Under the pieces are notes generated by a model. That model did not search any database. It saw nothing but the letters and a program-made list of their open reading frames with translations, and was not told the DNA's origin. The position numbers and the translations under genes are program-made. Below are positions 22,760-34,700 of a stretch of 64,000 nucleotides of DNA, in pieces (the first letter of the stretch is position 1; each line of letters opens with the position of its first letter). Source of the DNA: Dreissena polymorpha (Eukaryota; Mollusca; Bivalvia; Myida; Dreissenidae). The stretch is from assembly GCF_020536995.1 (NCBI RefSeq), contig NC_068362.1, forward strand, positions 97,817,085 through 97,881,084, given 5' to 3'.

Positions 22760-24471
22760 ATATCCGAACATTTACGAGCGATTGCTAGACTGGCTTCGAG
22801 CAGCGTCGGAAAAATGACGTATTCATGAGAACTTCCGATAATATATAATTGTTTGAGCTAGTGTTTTGCTACGTTATATTTATTCAATAATATGATTCAT
22901 CAAACTTTTATTCAATAAACTTATTTTTTTTTGGCACATATTAAACATTCAAAAATTTTAATCAACACAACACATTCAGAGGTGCTGAATATGAAAAGAA
23001 CGAGTGTGGTCTTCATAAATAAATTCTTCAGAAAACTTTCGAAGACCGTAACGCCTCTGTGTTTTTAATGCTTGAACAATAAGAATAACATCGTCCAAAA
23101 TCAAATCAAAATTTATAAACTATTATGTATAGTATGTGCGTAGGCGTTGACACCAAAATAAAGCTTTATTAAGCTCTGAACCAGTATTGTTCCACCAGAC
23201 AATGAAACATTACTCTTACATTTAAAAATAAATTACACAATAACATCTATCAGGTCGTTATAACACTGTGTCAACAACAACACCAGGAAAAATTGCCAAA
23301 CAATAATAACCTATGACAATAACTTTTCCAGCGGCCTACGTCATGCGTAGGTTGGTACTTAACCACCCCGTACCCCCGGGCCAATACAAACCATCGTTTC
23401 ATTAAATATCAAGTCTTCCATAAATAAGTATAAAATTAATTATCTAAAATCAGATAGGCATGTCAACAAATATTGTTGTTACCCACGAAATTGTTATGAC
23501 ACAGTGGCAAGATGCGCTTAAGTTTGTGTCGCCTTTCAATATTACTTACGTCATGTTCTAAATTAAAATCTACCCTACATCAGCTTTATTACACCACAAC
23601 ACATTATTGTATAATCATTTTTTCATTTATTTCCTTTATTTCGAAAATACTTCAAATCAATTACATCGCGGAATGCAGGATCTGCGCTCGAGTGCAATCG
23701 CAAAATATCCGGATCGCAAAATAACTGTTTTTTGTTTTGACGTTTATGAGGTCCTTTCGCGTCTGAGGCTGCATTGTGTGAGGATCCGGATTTCGCGTAA
23801 TTAAATGTCCCTGATTGAACGCGTGCGAAAATTATATTTAATGTACCGTGTCGCGTCATCCACGTGGAATGCGTGGGTTTTAATATTTGATTGCTTCATA
23901 AAGTGCAGGGAATGTTGAGCTATGTACTTGTTTTTTTTTTAAATGTGCGCTGCATTTTCTACAAATATGGCAATTTTCCTTTCTTTAAGAAAACATGTCA
24001 AACAAAAAAGATACGTCAGTATTGATCTAATTGCATTCACCTCGTCGTGAAAAGCCTGTATTCGGCTGCCTGGTTGCTGATTGGTTGATAATCTATGGAG
24101 AAGAATTGATTGACAGCTTGCATATTGTCAAATTCAAAGATAAGACGTTGTAAAGGGTTGCAAGCGCAACGACGATAAACTGTTAATGTTGTTCCTATAG
24201 AACTAGCAGGGTTATTGTTGTCGCACTTCGAAAGCTAGAATGTGACCTACCATGAAAGCGCACAAATCTGGACCAAACTGGAAAATGTATTAAACAAACT
24301 GTAAAATAATTCGTATCATTTAATCATCTACATAGATCCGCGGACCTTACGACGAGACGCATCAACGTGCACACGACAATATCTATCATACTTGGGATTC
24401 AATCAATTATAGAAATATTTAAACATATATGATAACACGTATTTCAACATCGGTTAGGAAATCTCGTTGCA
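22760..24471. other. 5' flank of copy A, partly shared with copy B
   Basis: The block about 23395-23460 ('cattaaatatcaagtcttcc', 'ctaaaatcagataggca') matches 52393-52457 upstream of copy B, so the duplicated unit extends roughly 1 kb 5' of exon 1 in copy A. A second shared block, atcaacatcggtt-like, immediately precedes the ATG. No TATA box or upstream exon is identified. Small ORFs at 23512-23859 are not supported. Confidence 0.5.
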
Positions 24472-25799
24472 ATGTTTGAAGGGCTGCTGACTGGGGCGGT
24501 GCTCATTAGTTCCGTACTGAGCGCGACGAGCGTCTGTCCGCACGAGAGCGGCTACCGGAAATGGTCGAACCCCGGCGGATGGACCGGCGGAAAGGCAAAT
24601 AGCTCTTTTCTTTCACAGTACTGCGCATTTTGGGTCGTGGACACTGTGTTAATTATGATATTTGACAACTGAAACACATTTGCCTAAAAATAATTTCCTA
24701 TCATAAATTTTGCATATATAATAAATATCGAACTGTTTAGTCTGCTGTGTAAGACAGAACATAAGTCGCACACGATGAATACACTGTCGAAAGTATGTAA
24801 TGCTTTGTTCGTATATTATTCAATTGTTTTCAACAAACATTTATATTTTATGTAGGTAGCTATCATAAAAATAACGTTGCAAATCAGTTTCGGGGGAAAA
24901 TATTTATCGAAAGGCTTTTAAAATTAATTCAATAATTCTAAGAATTTATGATGTATTAATGCTATGCAATTCACTATTTAGCCGACGGCCGGCTCTAACG
25001 TGATGATCAGCGACTCGGTCATCGTCGATGAGGACACGCCCGGGTTTTATAACGTCACCATTGCTGCTTCCGGCGCGCTGACGTTTGACCCGAAAGTTGA
25101 CCTTAAGTTTCGAGCGGCGAACATTCATCGTCAACGGTCGGTTTGAGATTGGTAGCGAAGACTGTCATTACACCGGGAACCTCGAGATAACTCTGACTGG
25201 TGGGTATTGCATTTAGTAACGGCTTTTAACTTTTAATGATAAGTGTTCTTAAGAAAAATCAAATTTCTATGTGTATGCCCAAACAATTTATCTAACGCAA
25301 ACACATTCGAGGCCCAATAAGATCACTTACATCTGCATACACGCGATCAATTTCTATATGGGGATGCCAACCGATACCATTGGTCGAATAAGGGACCATC
25401 CCCTTGCGTTCGAAGCCTACGGGCACTATTAGGAGAAATACTTTGTATTATCTGAAGCCAAGACGTAATACTAAATATTTCACATGAATCAACAGCAGTA
25501 TACTGATCCGTTAATGACAGAAGAGCAGATGCACCACAAACTTATCCTTTAAATACTAATAGATGAAATGAGCGTTAATGCTGCACCTATAGAGCCGTTT
25601 TCACATTGTTAATTTCGCCGCTGTTTTGACACACCAGGAACGCGCACGGACCATGCTGGCGAAAGGGACCCCAAGGCCATTCCTGGTGACGTCGGGTGGC
25701 ACCCTGGAGATCCACGGAGATCCCAAGCGCGCCTGGACCAAGCTACAAGGGACACTTCTTACGGACAATAAAAACAAGGCCATCCTTTATGACCATGAG
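24472..25799 (+). other. Copy A exons 1-3: signal peptide and G8 domain
   Basis: Exon 1 is 24472-24594, exon 2 24982-25199, exon 3 25638-25799. Exon 1 encodes a hydrophobic leader, then VCPHESGYRKWSNPGGW. Exon 2 carries VMISDSVIVDEDTPGFYNVT and, after the family's usual strand order, a CHYTGNLEITLTG-like end. Exon 3 carries LEIHGDPKRAWTKLQGTL, which parallels ALELHGQKKLSWTFLNKTL of human CEMIP. Exon 1 ends AAAG followed by gc, where copy B has gt: a GC-AG intron or a lost donor. Exon 2 has one extra T (aacattcatcg against aacatcatcg) and exon 3 one extra T (ccattcctgg against ccatcctgg), each shifting the frame. Confidence 0.85.
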
Positions 25800-28700
25800 G
25801 TAATGTTGACAATGAAAATCATTGATGTTCCATTTTAGTTTTTCAAGAATAATTATCCCAAAGGAACCATGTACTTACCGCTTTAAATTTAAAAAAAGGT
25901 TTTATTTGCTAATTGTACTTAATCAGTGATTCCCCCCTCCCCCCCCCTTCAAATTTGGGTTCGTTAAGGGGATCCATTCCCAATGGAAAAACATATTTTC
26001 CCCAAATAGGTCCCCAATTGAAGGTTTCCAAAAAAGAATATTTTTTTAATAAGTATAAACGTGCAAATTATCTCCAAGTCCAGCCCTATAAGTTTAACCG
26101 TAGAAAATATTATATTGAAATGACTTTTCAATTTCAAGGTATTTGTAAGCATAAAATCAACAACATTAATTTCTAACATTTATTCAAAAGAACGCGATAA
26201 TTCCCAATTCAAAGGGACCCGGCCCAATTCCCAAAATGGTGGAAAAAAAACAAGAACTGGTATTCGTGTTATCCCTTCAGCAAGTTTGGAAAGCCAAATA
26301 AAGAAACATGAAAATATATAATTTTAGGTACCTTATCATAAATGACGAGGTATGCTATTTAAATATGTTGCCCGTGTCCATTGACACGCCAAATCGTTCC
26401 AAGTATTCTGGAGTTTATGAGCTATAGTGATTGAATAAAACAGTAGACATAAATATATTGCCATGCCTTTCGGATCAAAGGGTTAACAGTTAATCGATAA
26501 GATTATGCAAAAATGTTTTTTTTTAAGTATTGTCCAATGACTGGTCGCTAAAAATCTTGATTGATAAATATCTGAATGTCGTGTACCCGCGGGTCTTCTG
26601 TTTCGAATGCTTAAATACCTGGTATCGACACGGACACGTGTCAACTAGTATACATGCTCTCCTCAATAAAGTTTAGTCAGGCGGACATAGGCAAGAAGGT
26701 CCCGGACGTTTGCTTATATAATGAAATACCTTACGTTATTATACGAACACTGCACTGGCACGTTGTTATATGTCGATAGTAATTTTTAATTTGTATAAAT
26801 TACAGATAAACGGAACAGAAAACACATGGATCGAAGGTATCGGGGCGTACACCGTGGCTCTGAAAGGGAACTCGTATGAGATTGTCAAGTGGGGAATCTA
26901 CCACCTGAGCTGGATGAGCCAACAACTTGCTGCGCACATCAACAGTGAGCTTTCATTTGATAACAAAATTGAATAGTTCAGCACGATGTGGGTTTCGTGT
27001 GGACCAAGATGCTTCAACCGCGTACAATCACAATGAACTGTATAATTTAATTGTACTTGTTTTCAAAATAACGAATGCTGGTACTTTGCATACTATACAA
27101 TACCCTGAATACTACCCCATTTAACTCGAACAACAGCAGCATTTACCCGTCCATTGTGGTCTCGTTCCTTTATGTATCGTCATTCTTAACAGCTCATTTT
27201 AATACGTCCGGTTCATAGGCTCCAGTCGCGGCAATTTTTCAGGAATCCGAGACGAGGCGATCCGAATAAGGGCCTCGTTCTCACACATGCCAATAATTCC
27301 GTCGTTACCGGAAGTACAACTCAAATCGTGATGATTATTAAGGCGTCTGAGGCCTAACGAACTGTTTCTGTTGATGACCATTTATTTTGCGCTTGTTTAA
27401 AGTCGCAGTTAATATTCAGGCGTTCGAGACGGAGAGATCCTGATGATGGCCAGCCAAATGCGGATATTCGTTGACGTCATCATAAAAGACCGCTTCCTCG
27501 TATACGACGCGCTCGAGACGCTGGTTTCCGGAGAGCAAACAGGGAAGTCCATTCTCCGGTCGCTGGACACAAGTGATGGAAGCACGTGGGCATTCATTAT
27601 GCAGAAAGGTGAATTTCTCATATTCACATGCTGTATACTCAATCAAAGCAAATTTCACTACATATCCATCATACGTAAACGACATTTTCATTTTATAAAT
27701 GAACATTTATGATAAACTGAATGATAACAATACACATATACTAATGGTAATTTTATATTTAAAAAGAAGATTGAGAAAAAATATCATACATGTAGTATTG
27801 ACCTGTATATTGTATTATTTAGTCAACGAGATGGGTAACCATCGTCGTTAGCTTCTAGTTTAATCATTACCAATCTTAACACAGGAAACCCGGGCAGCGT
27901 TCAGGAGACCAGTCATCCCAAGGGCGTCACATCCCAGGCCGTGTTCAAAGCGCCTAACGGTCTCGTTCTTATGTCTGAGACCAAGGGAGACGCTGGTGCC
28001 CTATGGAACCAACGCGACAACTTCCGGATCGCCTCTAGCCTGGACGGAGTGTACCCACGTGTTACGGTCATTGATGACGTTACCACGTGGCTTCCAGGTG
28101 CAATATTATACAATATCACGGTGTTCACAAGTGTTCGTTTCTTATATGATTTCCCGGTGAAATTATATGATTTCGGATTGAAAAAGGAAATAACAATGCA
28201 TCAGATATACTTTTATTATTTAATACCGTTTTCATACTTTCATAAAAAATATTTTATTTACGAAAGTATGGATCTTTTAAGTTGTTTACAAATGATGTAT
28301 TGCAAGGTTACACGCAAATGTGGATATAAATTACCCAGCTCTGAGCTTGTAAATATGATGGATGCACTTTACATTTTGTATAAAAAAAATTCTTGTTTCG
28401 TGTAATCTTTTTTAAAAAAAATTGTTTTAGTACACATCTTTCTACATTCATAAAAGTGTCAGCTTTTGCATTTAGAAGGATGTTTTATCACCAAGAATTG
28501 TGTAACCATAGCTACGCATTGGTCATGTTGCAGGAGACAAGGTCGCCATAGCAACCACGGACTTCGACCCGATCCAGACAGAGGAAGCGGAGATAGTGTT
28601 CTGTGGGGACTGTCTACACAACCAGTTCCGGATCAGGCGTAAATACTTTGCTTTAATATACTTAGAACTACACTACGTTTTGATTTACCCGACCTGCATT

Positions 28701-31700
28701 AACAAATGCTCAAGTGCTACTGGATAAATATAGTTTTGTCATCTTTATATTGATTTGTTTAAGTGTTTGATTTTGCTATATTTTATTAAGATTTTCCCCG
28801 TTTGTTGGAATTATTGAATTTGTTGTTTTTTTGGTTTAAGAAATCTCGTTGTCAAAAGCATTTTCTTCAGAAAAATGCCGGTTATTACGGATACGTCTTC
28901 AGACTTAATTTAGTCAAAGAACGTGAAGTCTAATTATTTACTGAATTATTAAAAGAATGAGTAAAAAATTCCCCCACCGTCACGTATTCAGATTTATCTT
29001 TAGTTTAATCTTAACCAAATTTCTTTAGAACTACACAATCAAACCAGATGGTGTATAGCAAAATAAGTGTAGTTGCTATTGTTACAATACCACTTTACGA
29101 CTAAGACGAAACAAGTTGTATCATTAAAATTTTGTCAAGCTATAAAAGTGTAGAGAAAAATTCTACAATGAAATTATCTGATGCATCTCCCCATTCTTAA
29201 TAAACTTACATAAGGTATATACTAATCTTGTATATACTAATCTTGTTTTTCATAGATATACAATAAATTAAATATTTTATGGTTGGGATGTGCTAACCAA
29301 AACCATATTAATGAAAAATACAAGTTTTATTTTTTACATTTCGTAATTTCTTTTATACCTAATGAAAAAATATGACATTTCTGCAGTGAAATAAAAGCAG
29401 TGAAAATAAACAAATGGTTATTTTCACCGGTGAAAATAACAAATTTTCGGAACTACTTTTACTATTTTTAGATTATCATATCAAGCTTTGTTTAAGATTT
29501 ATTTAATTTGTTATGATCACGAGTGACTTAAAATCGGTATTTCACCGAATCCAACAAATTTCATTTTTATTTTATGCTGTTTTCATCGTTTATTTAAGAG
29601 GATGATGCAAACACTAATGAGGTCATTTTGTGTATAAAAGGTATTGAGGCACGACACGGGAGAAAGGGTAACTTTTCAGCGAAAGGGACACAGCTGTTAA
29701 TTATTTTATTGAAAAAGGGGCATGAAAGAAACAGAAAATTTGTTCATGTCATTGTAAGATCGTTTGCTATTTCACTCGTGATCATAGAAAAATAATATAA
29801 TTTCTATGATCAGTCGTGAAATAACAAACGAACTTACACTGACATGTTTGTTAACATGTTCACGCTTGTTCGACAGAGCGTCCAGTGTACGAGCATTACG
29901 GAGAGATTGTGGCCGGAAGTGTGGACATGCGGGCGGAAGTGGCTATGCTGACCCGGAAGGTGGTTATCCGTGGAGCGATGGAGGCAGTGTGCCCGCAGAA
30001 CAACGGAAACTGCCAAGACCCAATCGTAAACGGACTCGATACGTTTGGAGCGCACATCAAGGTTACTACTACTACAACCTGCAGATATTTACGTCTAAAC
30101 GAGATCCAAACTAACGATATATCCTTAATCTTAGTTTAAATATACTAATTTTAGGTCGACTGCAAGTCGCAATCATTGTTGTATTTGAGTGATATCGTAA
30201 GATGGCTCTCACAGTGTTGATCGAACCCTGGCTAATCGCTTGGTTTACAGCATATCCGCACTGGCGACCTTCAATCGTTAACATGATGATGTTTTCAAAT
30301 GTTTAATATGATATAATTATAAAATGGCACGCTTGATTTTGTTGTTAACAGATTCTACGTGGCTTCGCAAATGCCCGGATGTCCAATTTTGAGCTCCGCC
30401 AGGCCGGTCAGCAGACGGATTTGGGCCGCTATCCGATACACTTCCACATGACGTTCAACAAGACTACGTCTGCCGCCGTGCCTTACATCCGGTCTGTCAG
30501 CATTCACAATACGTTCGCCAGGTGCATCACGATACACGGTTCCCATGGCATAATGGTAAGTTCAGCTCTAAAGAAAGACAGTGGGAGCAGCGAACAGAAT
30601 CATTACAGGATCCTTACCAAACGCTTAACATAACCTTCTGATCATAAACTGAAGCTTTTACCATTTTTTTTGTTTGTTATCATTGAATACCAACTGCTAG
30701 ATATTCTGCATATATAATATTATTATACCTCACTTTTATTTACAATGCTAAACTCCCATAGGCCATCGTGACATAGAAAGACTGTCAGACCCAGCGGGAA
30801 TAAATTTACTGTCCAAAATATACTGTATCCCGCTGCCATAGCAATCACGTGCCACCAGCGGGAAAAAATTACTGACAAAAAAATACTGCATCCCGCTGCC
30901 TTAGCAATCACGTGCGGAATGTTCGAAAATTATACTGTCCCATTCGCGCATGCGCAGTACGCAGTTTTTGCGTGTCCGTTGTATTTGGATAATTAAAATA
31001 TCGATTGCAGCTGAAACTGTGCGGTAGAATAGATTAATGCCATTATTTAAGCTTTGACGGGAGTCAACAAGAAAATCAATTTAGTATAAACGACACGCTT
31101 ACCTCAAAGGCAAATTTAATCCAATGCTAATAACAATAAAGTTACAACGATATACACTTCCAGTGTCTGTTCTTAATGTGTTATGCATGACAAACACGCA
31201 ATCCGAAATACGTTTTGGATTCGCTCGATGCTTTAAACAAATATTTTACTGTTAAAAAAACCACCACGTCCATATTGTTGTCCCAAAATGTTTCGTCACC
31301 GAAATGACGCCACACAAGTACGTCATAAATTGCGTAATCAAGTGATGAAAATAAAATACGGAAAGCTGGTTCTGTAATATATTTTCAAAGAAATAATTGA
31401 CGACTAAGAAAATTGATGAGATAAATTGATTACTAGGTCGGTGCCGAATAAAGCGAAGTTCATTTTGCTCTTCCCGTAAATCTGAACCACTCAACATATT
31501 AATGGTTGTTCATTGCTGAAGTTAAATTCAATTATTGAATATTAAAATTGTTCATGGTTCATATAAATTGTTCATGTTTGAATAGTTTATTCGGTATAAT
31601 TATATAAATATTACATGGCTGACAGGGTGACAGTAAATTTGTCAACTTGAGGAAAAATACTGTCAACCTTGGCTTCGCCTCGGTTGACAGTATTTCCTCA

Positions 31701-34700
31701 AGTTGACAAATTTACTGTCACCCTGTCAGCCATGTAATATTTATATACTGTTAAAACATCCATACATTATGCATGTTGATAGAATCATAAAGGATATGTG
31801 TCCAATCAAAGTGGTATTTAATTTTAGAGCGAAAGATCTGTCCAAAGGGCGCCCGACCTTAAGTACAAACTTTTTCAATTAGCACAATAAATAATTGATG
31901 AACCCATGTTAAATTTCGCTTGACATTCCAGGTGAAGGACAACGTGTGCTATCGACCCATGGGCCACGGCTTCTTCCTGGAAGACGGCGGTGAGATGAAC
32001 AACGTATTCGACGGCAACCTTGCCATGAACGTCCTAAAGGGCACGCTGGAACCTGCAGACAAGTTGTGAGTCATTCATTCACTTTTTATAGTATCATATT
32101 TTTTTCCAGTTGTGTACAACACATTTATGAAATCAGTTATTCAACTTCGCTTTATTTGTATGTACGTATGATGATGCTTGCATTCCTTCTAATTTCCACC
32201 GGTCAAAACTCGTCATGGAAATAAAAAAAACGTTAAGAACCAAGGTCATGTTTATAACGAAAATTGCTATTTTATAAATACACTTATCTTAATTCGATTG
32301 AAATCGTCAAACACATTTTGATACTAAAAATTATTTTTGATCGGCATTTCCGTAAACCGCTCGCGTATTGGTGGTTACGTAGACTCTTTCAAACGCACAT
32401 GAGACGGAACTCGCCAATTCTTATTACGCATTGGAGCTTGAACACTTCGCGCTTAACGTCAACTTTGACAGTCAATATCGCTCATTTTTTTCTTACAACC
32501 CCATAAACATACTATAATGAAAAGTTTTGCATCTAATTGTAGAAACCAATGTATTATGATAAGCATTATACATGTATATAACAGAAGAAACAAAGGACCG
32601 ATGATGAGCGACAGAACATAAATAAATAATTGCACATACATGTATATGCAGCGCATCTGTATAAACTTACCACGCTACCAGGCATTCACTGTTTCAGTCG
32701 CCCATCTGGATTCTGGATAACGAACCCCAAGAACTCCGTCCTGAACAACGTGGCGGCCGGAGGTTACGGCAACGGCATCTGGTTCATATTTCCGGAATCG
32801 CCACTTCCGCCCTCGAGGGACTTCATTCAGCAGGAGGGATTGATGACCGCGGGAGAGGCTAAAAGGACTATGATATCCGCCTTTGAGAATAACCTGGCTC
32901 ACTCGCAGGACGGGGTATGAACAACGCACCAGTGCTCCAGTTGTCCAAAAATGCCCATTTGTTAACGAGGACATCGGTTTATTTTCTTTCGTACATAAAG
33001 ACTTATTATAGATACTCATTGGTATATAAACACTTGTTCTGCAGAATTAAGCCTTTGTAGCGACCTAATTGCCATAAAAGAAAGAATAGTATGCCCAAAC
33101 ATTTAAACCATGGTTTATTAAGCTATCAGTAACACTTTTTAACAACTGCGTCCACATGATATGATCTTGTTCGTAGCATCGTTAGTACAAACTGTTTCTT
33201 TACTTTCAGCATCATGTCCAAGTTCTTGCGAATCAGCGCACTTTAACCTTCGCATTGTGATCTTTTTTCATTGAAGATGAACCATATTTTAAGAAAATAA
33301 AACAAAATCACATCGTTTTTATGGATTTAAAATTATAATATACACGCATTTGGGAAAAGTTAATTTTTCTTTTAAATTAAAATAACGAATTGCTGAGTTA
33401 ATTCTTCTTATCCGAAAACGAATTACAACCTAAACAAAAATCATGTACTATGTACAATATTTAATTTAGCGGTTGCTACATCTATCCATCTGTTATCGTT
33501 GTGCTACCTGTGACTGTTTCAGTTCGGTATCATGATTGGCAACCGGCTCAAGGATGACCGCAACCTGGACTGCTGCAACATGTGGCAACCCCTTGCAGAC
33601 CCCAAGAACAACACGTCGGCCGAGCTACAAATACCCCTGCAGCGGATCACAGGTATGGTGCATTACAACACATTTAACGTGCATAATGCAATGTTTGAGT
33701 ATGTATTCGAACACCATTCTAAATTCTTTGGTATGCTGTTTTGCTTATTCTCATCAGTGAGTTTGTGCACGGACGAAGGATTGAAGCTTCATAAATAGAT
33801 ACATGTACAAGTTAAACTTACAAAACAAATAACGATAGCACAATCAACAACAAGCACACAAACAATAACGTCCATTTCTACTGTTCTGTCCGAATTAAAC
33901 ACTCAAAATATAGATGCGTTAGTCTTGAATGATAGTGGAAGTTATTCACATAAACTGTGAAGATAAAATGGTGGTTACTTTATTTACGTTGCGTTCATGT
34001 TATAGGCTATAAGAACAGGGGGGTCAATGTTTGGATCGAAGGAGGGCTTCTGGACGTGTCTCGTGTGTCGTAAGTCCACTTTAACATTGTTCGTCCGAAT
34101 AGTCTTCTAGTTTCACGAACATAATTTGCAGCAAACTAACAATGTCAATGAAATATATTTAAAGTATTATTTTATATATAGACAAGCAGTTATTTGTTTT
34201 GATATGGTATAGTTTTACCCTGTTTTATTTTGATATGTTGTAGATTTACACTGTTTTGTTCCTTTTCAGATCTGCTGACAGCTTAAATGGCGTCTTTGTT
34301 ACAAAGTGGGTACTTTTATACATAAACATTTAAATAAAAATATGGATAAAGAAAAGCACAAATTTCGTCGTCGTTGTTGAAAAATATGATCTTAATTATA
34401 TAAATTAAAAACCCCAATAACAGGTAAAATTTAAGCATATAAACTTTATAACTTCACAATTAAATATCTATATGCTTGTCTCCTGACTTATCAAGTTGTT
34501 TCGTTCACTTTTAGCGAGGGTCAGCAGTTTCAGAGGGCGGGAAAGTTAAGCCGCTCAGTCGTGATTGGTCAGAGTCCCAACAAGGGTGTGCCCACCTTTG
34601 CTGGTGTGGACCACAGCATTCCCATCCCTTGGGCACCATGGGCGTAAGTTCCGGCATATTTAAGTTATTTTAATAATCATAGGTCATTCGGTATACCACA

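Larger units (their letters stand above)
30352..32065 (+). other. Copy A exons 9-10: conserved PbH1 core
   Basis: Exon 9 is 30352-30555 and exon 10 is 31932-32065. Exon 9 encodes ELRQAGQQTDLGRYPIHFHM and SVSIHNTFARCITIHGSHGI; human CEMIP has ELKHMGQQLVGQYPIHFHL and LSIHHTFSRCVTVHGSNGL. Exon 10 has NVCYRPMGHGFFLEDGGEMN. The exon 9 protein is identical in copies A and B, with four silent differences in 204 bp. Intron 9 carries a ~1.03-kb insertion missing from B. Confidence 0.92.

Noticed and set aside
22420-22828. ORFs of 87-128 codons on both strands
   Set aside because: Frames of the TGTC/CGTC array, open only because the repeat contains no stop.
27941-28405. 154-codon ORF as a separate gene
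   Set aside because: It is exon 6 of copy A read through its donor into the intron.
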